A stretch of DNA of 9,939 nt, taken from the NCBI GenBank assembly GCA_018712425.1, contig DVHA01000193.1, positions 1 to 9,939 on the forward strand, written 5' to 3'. Below the pieces are notes generated by a model. That model saw only the letters and a program-made list of their open reading frames with translations, was not told the DNA's origin and ran no database searches. Below are positions 6,239 through 9,939 of this stretch, piece after piece. Within the stretch, counting starts at the first letter, position 1; every line of letters begins with the position of its first letter. This stretch comes from Candidatus Faecivivens stercoravium (GTDB lineage: Bacteria; Bacillota; Clostridia; Oscillospirales; Ruminococcaceae). A program made the translations under genes and the position numbers.

Positions 6239-7150
6239 TTATTCGCTTACTTTTTCCAGGGTTTTGGCGTTTTCTACGTTCTGGGCGGTTACGTCCTTCA
6301 GCGTCCGCTTGACCAGGCCGGTCAGCGTCTTGCCCGGCCCCAGCTCGATAAACCGGTCGTAGCCGGCAGCCTGCATCGCGTGCAGCTCGTCGGTGAACCG
6401 GACGGGGGAGACGATGTGCCGGGCGAGGTAACGGGGCATGTCCGAAAAATCGGCAAGCATCCCGCCGGTTAAGTTGGAATAGAAGTCGAGGGCGGGGGGA
6501 TTAAAGGAAAAGCCCTTTGCCGCCTCGTAGAATTCGTCGGCCGCCGGCTGCATCAGGGCGGAGTGGAAGGCCGCCGCGACTTTGAGCGGGACCGCCTTCT
6601 TGCCCATCTCGGTGAATTTCCGGCAGGCGGCGGCGACGGCGTCCGCATCGCCCGCGATGACCGTCTGGGCGGTGGAATTGTAGTTGACCGGGAGGACGTA
6701 GCCGTCTACCTCTTCGCAGACCGCCGCGATTTCCTCCGCCGGGAGGCCCATGATGGCCGCCATCGAACCGGCCCCCTTTTCGGCGACCTTGCCCATGGCC
6801 GACGCCCGGTGGGCGATGAGCTTAAACCCGTCTTCCATCGAGAGCATCCCGGAGGCGACCATCGCCGCGTATTCCCCGAGCGAGTGGCCGGCGACGCCGG
6901 AAGCCTCGACCCCCTTTTCCCTCACGCACTGGAGGGCCGCCAGCGAGGTGGCCATGATGGCCGGCTGGGCGACGGTGGTCGCCGCCAGCTCCTCCGCCGT
7001 GCCGTGGAGGCAGGCGGAGAGGAGGTCGAAGTGGAGGATGTCGGAAGCGCAGTCAAACACCCGCTTTGCCGCCGGGGACGCCTCCACCAGTTCGGCCGCC
7101 ATGCCGGGGGCCTGGGAACCCTGTCCCGCGAATAAAAATGCCGTTTTCAT
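6239..7150 (-). CDS. fabD: Malonyl-CoA:ACP transacylase
   Basis: The 303-residue cytosolic enzyme transfers malonyl from CoA to acyl carrier protein, supplying the extender unit for type II fatty acid synthesis. The start LFAGQGSQ (6-13) forms the oxyanion-loop motif. Ser90 lies in GHSLGEYAA, Arg115 in IAHRASAM, and the catalytic His196 in AAFHSALM, all as expected for a complete, active enzyme. The ATG has AAAGGAAGG about 10 nt upstream. In many clostridial clusters fabD lies between fabK and fabG on the same strand; here it is divergent from fabH and heads an operon with manA and a ROK regulator. Its promoter is not clear; one candidate lies inside the adjacent MITE-like palindrome. Confidence 0.95.
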   Translation of the reverse strand: MKTAFLFAGQGSQAPGMAAELVEASPAAKRVFDCASDILHFDLLSACLHGTAEELAATTVAQPAIMATSLAALQCVREKGVEASGVAGHSLGEYAAMVASGMLSMEDGFKLIAHRASAMGKVAEKGAGSMAAIMGLPAEEIAAVCEEVDGYVLPVNYNSTAQTVIAGDADAVAAACRKFTEMGKKAVPLKVAAAFHSALMQPAADEFYEAAKGFSFNPPALDFYSNLTGGMLADFSDMPRYLARHIVSPVRFTDELHAMQAAGYDRFIELGPGKTLTGLVKRTLKDVTAQNVENAKTLEKVSE

Positions 7151-7206
7151 TTCCGTAAAACCTTCCTTTCGATATCCGGGGCCGGACGGCCCTTGCCCAC
7201 TCCTTA

Positions 7207-7367
7207 GGGTGCATCTGAAAATGTTCTAATCCTGTCTAATTCTACTAAAAGCGGCCGTCTGTGTCGGCGGGAAGGCTTGAAATACGGGTGTATTCCTGCG
7301 CCTTCCCGCCTAACATCCATCCGCTTTTAGCGAATTATCCAGCAATACCCCATTCTCAGATACACCC
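7207..7367. mobile_element. MITE-like palindromic element flanked by TA
   Basis: The 161-bp element is an imperfect palindrome over its whole length. The 17-bp ends, GGGTGCATCTGAAAATG (7207-7223) and CATTCTCAGATACACCC (7351-7367), are inverted repeats with two mismatches. Inside are further matched arms: CTAAAAGCGG (7245-7254) with CCGCTTTTAG (7321-7330), GGCGGGAAGGC (7266-7276) with GCCTTCCCGCC (7300-7310), and AATAC/GTATT at the tip. A TA dinucleotide flanks each end (7205-7206 and 7368-7369), as expected for TA target duplication by IS630/Tc1-mariner-type transposases. It encodes no protein and would have to be moved in trans. The structure is seen directly; the transposase family is inferred. 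Confidence 0.8.
7239..7267 (-). promoter_or_regulatory. Candidate fabD promoter inside the MITE
   Basis: On the minus strand, CCGACA (7267-7262, four of six consensus bases) and TAGAAT (7244-7239, five of six) are 17 bp apart, about 90 nt upstream of the fabD start codon. It is the best spaced pair I found on this side, but it is only moderate. Confidence 0.3.
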
Positions 7368-7369
7368 TA

Positions 7370-7495
7370 TGGTGGGGGAAAATGACCGGCGGTCAACTAA
7401 AAAAATCCTGTGAAGGAAGTGTAAAAAGTTTGCGGGGAAGGGGCCGCGGACGCAAAAAAATCCGCAAAAACCCCCTCTTTGCCGCCAGCTTTCGG
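7370..7495. other. Intergenic spacer between MITE and fabH promoter
   Basis: Together with the MITE, the fabH promoter and the fabH leader this completes the 537-bp gap between fabD and fabH. I see no gene here. It holds A-runs and a short inverted repeat, GCGGA/TCCGC, around 7446-7465. No convincing promoter or operator can be assigned on either strand. Confidence 0.4.
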
Positions 7496-7524
7496 TTGAC
7501 AATCCGGCCATTAGAATATACAAT
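7496..7524 (+). promoter_or_regulatory. Strong sigma-A-type promoter for fabH-fabK-fabG
   Basis: A perfect TTGACA (7496-7501) and TACAAT (7519-7524) are separated by exactly 17 bp. Transcription would start near 7531, leaving a leader of about 157 nt before fabH. A short imperfect dyad, TAGT ... ACTA, lies just after the -10 box and could be an operator, but it does not clearly match the FapR or FabT sites I know. Confidence 0.85.
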
Positions 7525-7530
7525 AAAGTA

Positions 7531-7687
7531 GTACAATTTCACTATACCAAAATTCCCGGCATTTTTCAAGTTTTTTTCATGGCCCGGCGGTGAATCTTTT
7601 CCCGCCCCCGGCCCTTATTTCCGGGAATGGCGGCAAACTGCCGCCGCAACAGCAATGGGCCAGCAGGGCCCGGAATGGAAGGGAAAT
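7531..7687 (+). promoter_or_regulatory. Long, hairpin-rich fabH leader
   Basis: The untranslated leader has three successive small hairpins before the ribosome binding site: CCCGG/CCGGG (7607-7611, 7621-7625), a perfect GGCGGCA/TGCCGCC with loop AAC (7629-7635, 7639-7645), and GGGCC/GGCCC (7657-7661, 7667-7671). GGAAGGG (7677-7683) then precedes the ATG by four bases. There is no T-tract that would make a terminator, and I do not recognise a known riboswitch. Confidence 0.4.
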
Positions 7688-8674
7688 ATGGGACTGAAAA
7701 TTCTAGGAACCGGCAAATACCTGCCGTCGACCGTCGTGACCAACGAGGATTTCACCCGGATCGTCGATACTTCGGACGAATGGATTGTCAAGCGCACCGG
7801 GATGAAGGAGCGGCGGATCGCCTCTGAGCCGACCCACGTCATGGCCGAGCGGGCCGCCCGGGCGGCGATTGAGGACGCGGGGCTTAACCCCCTCGACATC
7901 GACCTGATCCTCTGCACGACCGTCACCAGCGACTATATCACCCCGGCGCTCGCCTGCATCGTCCAGGGGGCGATCGGCGCGAAAAACGCGGCGGCTTTTG
8001 ACATCAACGCCGCCTGCGCCGCTTTTGTCTATGCGCTGGACATGGCGAACATGTACCTCCAGCATGGGTATCACCATATCCTGATCGTTTCGGCCGAGGG
8101 CCTTTCCAAGATCACCGACTATACCGACCGCTCCACCTGCGTCCTCTTCGGCGACGCGGCGGGGGCCTGCGTTGTCGGGAAAGGGGACGGGGACTTCCAG
8201 TCGGTGCTCGGCACCGACGGTACCGGCGCCCACACCCTCTTTGCGAGACGGCCGCTCAATGACATCCCCTTCGTCACCCAGGATGACCCCCAGTCGATCG
8301 ACCACTTCCCGGATGTGGGCCGTCCGGGCGTCCTCTATATGGACGGGCGGGAGGTCTATAAGTTCGCGGTCGGGGCGATGAACCACGCCCTCCGGGCGGC
8401 CTGCGACAAGTTCGGCATCACCCCCGCCGACCTCGACCTCATCATCCCCCACCAGGCCAACCTCCGGATTATCCAGTCGGCGGCGAAGGAACTGGGGCTG
8501 CCGCTGGAGCGGTTCTATGTCAACATCGACCGCTACGGCAACACCTCCTCCGCCTGCATCCCGGTGGCGCTGGCGGAACTGGCCGAGAAAGGGGAGCTGC
8601 TCCCCGGCCGGAAAGTGGGGATGGTCGGGTTCGGCGCCGGGCTGGTTTACGGCGGGTGCGTCTTTACTCTGTAA
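7688..8674 (+). CDS. fabH: 3-oxoacyl-ACP synthase III (FabH)
   Basis: The 328-residue cytosolic condensing enzyme joins a short acyl-CoA primer to malonyl-ACP, starting fatty acid synthesis. The thiolase-fold catalytic triad is present at the expected places: Cys110 in INAACAAFVYAL, His255 in IIPHQANLR and Asn285 in DRYGNTSSACIP. The N-terminus KILGTGKYLPSTVVTN and the EWIVKRTGMKERRIA segment are typical. The ATG at 7688 is chosen because family members start at this position and GGAAGGG lies just before it; an in-frame ATG at 7655 would add 11 unlikely residues. It is the first gene after a strong promoter. No acpP follows; the 270-bp gap to fabK is largely filled by repeat copy B. Confidence 0.96.
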   Translation: MGLKILGTGKYLPSTVVTNEDFTRIVDTSDEWIVKRTGMKERRIASEPTHVMAERAARAAIEDAGLNPLDIDLILCTTVTSDYITPALACIVQGAIGAKNAAAFDINAACAAFVYALDMANMYLQHGYHHILIVSAEGLSKITDYTDRSTCVLFGDAAGACVVGKGDGDFQSVLGTDGTGAHTLFARRPLNDIPFVTQDDPQSIDHFPDVGRPGVLYMDGREVYKFAVGAMNHALRAACDKFGITPADLDLIIPHQANLRIIQSAAKELGLPLERFYVNIDRYGNTSSACIPVALAELAEKGELLPGRKVGMVGFGAGLVYGGCVFTL

Positions 8675-8738
8675 GGCTACAGGCAGTTTACCGTCCGGCG
8701 GGGCGGGAGCGGCTTGTAAGATAACGCGTAAAAATATC

Positions 8739-8922
8739 CGGCTTGTCGAAAAAGTCCTGCCAAAAAAGGAAAGAGGCTTTTCGACAAGCTGTAAAAATTA
8801 AATACCATTTTTTCCGGCGGCATGTACGGCGGAAAAAATACCTTGATTCGGGCAAGTGTCGACCGTAGGGAGGCATGCAGCCCGAATGTATCCTGCCGAA
8901 AAACTTGTTTTTCGGCAGTCTA
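8739..8922 (-). repeat. Structured intergenic repeat, copy B (inverted relative to copy A)
   Basis: Read on the minus strand, this matches copy A over its full length. H1 is CTGCCGAAAAAC/GTTTTTCGGCAG (8893-8918 on the plus strand). H2 has stem ATTCGGGC/GCCCGAAT (8846-8853, 8880-8887) around a 26-nt loop identical to that of copy A. H3 is the same 10-bp ATTTTTTCCG/CGGAAAAAAT (8807-8816, 8830-8839). H4 is stronger than in copy A, with GCTTGTCGAAAA paired to TTTTCGACAAGC (8741-8789). Stem differences from copy A are compensatory. Copy B lies between fabH and fabK and should be transcribed within the fab operon in antisense orientation to copy A's layout. I see no flanking direct repeat. The remaining gap bases, 8675-8738, show nothing recognisable. 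Confidence 0.8.
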
Positions 8923-8944
8923 ATGGAAAGGAATGTGTAACAGG

Positions 8945-9892
8945 ATGAAAACGAGAATCACCGAGCTTTTCGGTATCCAGTATCCGATTTTCCAGGGCGG
9001 TATGGCCTGGGTCGCCGAGTCGACGCTGGCGGCGGCGGTCTCTAACGCCGGGGGGCTGGGCATCATTGCCGGCGGCAGCGCCCCCGGGGAGGTTATCCGG
9101 GAGGAGATCCGCAAATGTAAGGCCCAGACCGACAAGCCCTTTGGGGTCAACATCATGCTGATGAGCCCGAACACCGAGGACCTCGCCCGGATCGTCATCG
9201 AGGAGGGGGTCCCGGTCGTCACCACCGGCGCCGGCAACCCCGGCAAGTATATGGAAGCCTGGAAGGCGGCCGGCATCAAGGTCGTCCCGGTCGTCCCGTC
9301 GGTCGCGCTGGCGAAGCGGATGGAACGGGCGGGGGCCGACGCGGTCATCGCCGAGGGCATGGAGTCGGGCGGCCATATCGGCCAGATCACGACGATGTGC
9401 CTCGTCCCGCAGGTTGTGGACGCGGTCAGCATCCCGGTCATCGGGGCCGGCGGCATCGCCGACGGGCGGGGGCTCGCGGCAGCGATGATGCTGGGGGCGG
9501 AAGGCGTCCAGTGCGGCACCATCTTCCTCGCGACCCCCGAGTGCCAGATCCACGAAAATTATAAGGAAATGGTCCTCAAGGCGAAGGACACCGATTCGGC
9601 CATCACCGGCGGCATCTGCGCCGGCGGCGCCCCCTGCCGGCAGGTCAAGAACAAGTATACCCGCCGGGTCATCGAGGCCGAACGGGCCGGCAAGCCCTTT
9701 GCCGAGATTGAGGAGCTGACCATCGGCTCCCTTAGACGGGCCGTCCAGACCGGCGATAAGGACAATGGCTCCTTCATGTGCGGCCAGATCGGCGGCATGG
9801 TCAATGAAATCCGCCCCTGCAAAGAGGTCATCGAGACGATGTTCAAAGAGGCGGACGAGCTGCTGCACCACAAGTACGAGTCGCTTTATTGA
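8945..9892 (+). CDS. fabK: Enoyl-ACP reductase II (FMN-dependent FabK)
   Basis: The 315-residue cytosolic flavoenzyme reduces trans-2-enoyl-ACP with NAD(P)H in the last step of each fatty acid elongation cycle. The nitronate monooxygenase/FabK TIM-barrel fold is evident: an N-terminus with YPIFQGGMAWVA (13-24), VTTGAGNPGKY (92-102), SGGHIGQ (141-147) with the conserved His144 used by FabK, and the FMN phosphate-binding segment VIGAGGIADGRGLAAAMMLGA. The close match in motif positions to FabK, and its place between fabH and a probable fabG, argue against a nitronate monooxygenase. The ATG at 8945 fits the family start; AAAGGA (8927-8932) is rather far, at 12 nt. An in-frame ATG at 8933 touches that site and is unlikely. 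The FabK type of reductase is not inhibited by triclosan in characterised species. Confidence 0.94.
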   Translation: MKTRITELFGIQYPIFQGGMAWVAESTLAAAVSNAGGLGIIAGGSAPGEVIREEIRKCKAQTDKPFGVNIMLMSPNTEDLARIVIEEGVPVVTTGAGNPGKYMEAWKAAGIKVVPVVPSVALAKRMERAGADAVIAEGMESGGHIGQITTMCLVPQVVDAVSIPVIGAGGIADGRGLAAAMMLGAEGVQCGTIFLATPECQIHENYKEMVLKAKDTDSAITGGICAGGAPCRQVKNKYTRRVIEAERAGKPFAEIEELTIGSLRRAVQTGDKDNGSFMCGQIGGMVNEIRPCKEVIETMFKEADELLHHKYESLY

Positions 9893-9914
9893 TAGAGAAA
9901 GGAAATTTTTGAAT

Positions 9915-9939
9915 ATGGCTAAAACTGCACTGATCACCG
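9915..9939 (+). CDS. fabG: Probable 3-oxoacyl-ACP reductase FabG, 5' end only
   Basis: Only eight codons lie inside the window (MAKTALIT), preceded by AGAAAGGAAA at 9896-9905 and 22 bp after the fabK stop. The residues match the usual start of FabG, which continues into the NADPH-binding TGxxxGIG loop just past the window edge. The position directly after fabK supports the call. The domain itself cannot be seen. Confidence 0.65.

Noticed and set aside
7703..8452. 249-codon minus-strand frame inside fabH
   Set aside because: It is antisense to a complete FabH with all catalytic residues; its composition is that of a shadow frame.
8675..8944. A hidden acpP gene between fabH and fabK
   Set aside because: No reading frame contains the DSL phosphopantetheine motif, and most of the gap is repeat copy B.
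8798..9937. 379-codon minus-strand frame opposite fabK
   Set aside because: It is antisense to a well-supported fabK, has no family motifs, and arises from GC-rich third positions on the coding strand.

Overview
The window looks like chromosomal DNA from a GC-rich anaerobic Firmicute, most likely a clostridial lineage near Oscillospirales/Ruminococcaceae. The reasons are the AGGAGG-type ribosome binding sites, a TTG start, sigma-A-like promoters, an FMN-type enoyl reductase (FabK) beside FabH and FabG, a short Firmicutes-type ManA and a DacF-type carboxypeptidase. The lineage is an inference; there is no rRNA or other direct marker.

Layout. Bases 1-240 are non-coding and hold the tyrA promoter. 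tyrA (prephenate dehydrogenase, +) converges on and overlaps the 3' end of a D-Ala-D-Ala carboxypeptidase gene (-). A divergent stand-alone CBS-pair protein gene (+) follows, convergent with a PepSY lipoprotein gene (-). Next comes a minus-strand run, fabD > manA > ROK-family regulator, with gaps of 13 and 19 bp, ending at a strong hairpin at 3963-3996. The 537-bp space between fabD and fabH holds a TA-flanked, MITE-like palindrome and a very good promoter for fabH. fabH, fabK and the first codons of a probable fabG run on the plus strand to the window end.

The most unusual content is non-coding. Two copies of a roughly 180-nt structured repeat lie in inverted orientation at about 2970-3153 and 8739-8922. 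Their hairpin stems differ by paired (compensatory) substitutions, while one 26-nt hairpin loop is identical, which suggests selection on a folded RNA or single-stranded DNA. Copy A lies exactly between two identical 38-nt copies of a terminator hairpin. Removing one copy plus the element rebuilds a single hairpin with an A-tract on its left and a T-tract on its right, so the element seems to have landed in a bidirectional terminator. Copy B lies between fabH and fabK, where many clostridial fab clusters carry acpP.

Functionally, the right half is the type II fatty acid synthesis initiation and elongation machinery (FabD, FabH, FabK, FabG). It is rearranged: fabD sits in a divergent operon with mannose-6-phosphate isomerase and a ROK regulator that has lost the kinase catalytic residue. 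The left half combines aromatic amino acid synthesis, cell-wall trimming and two small accessory proteins with no obvious pathway link.
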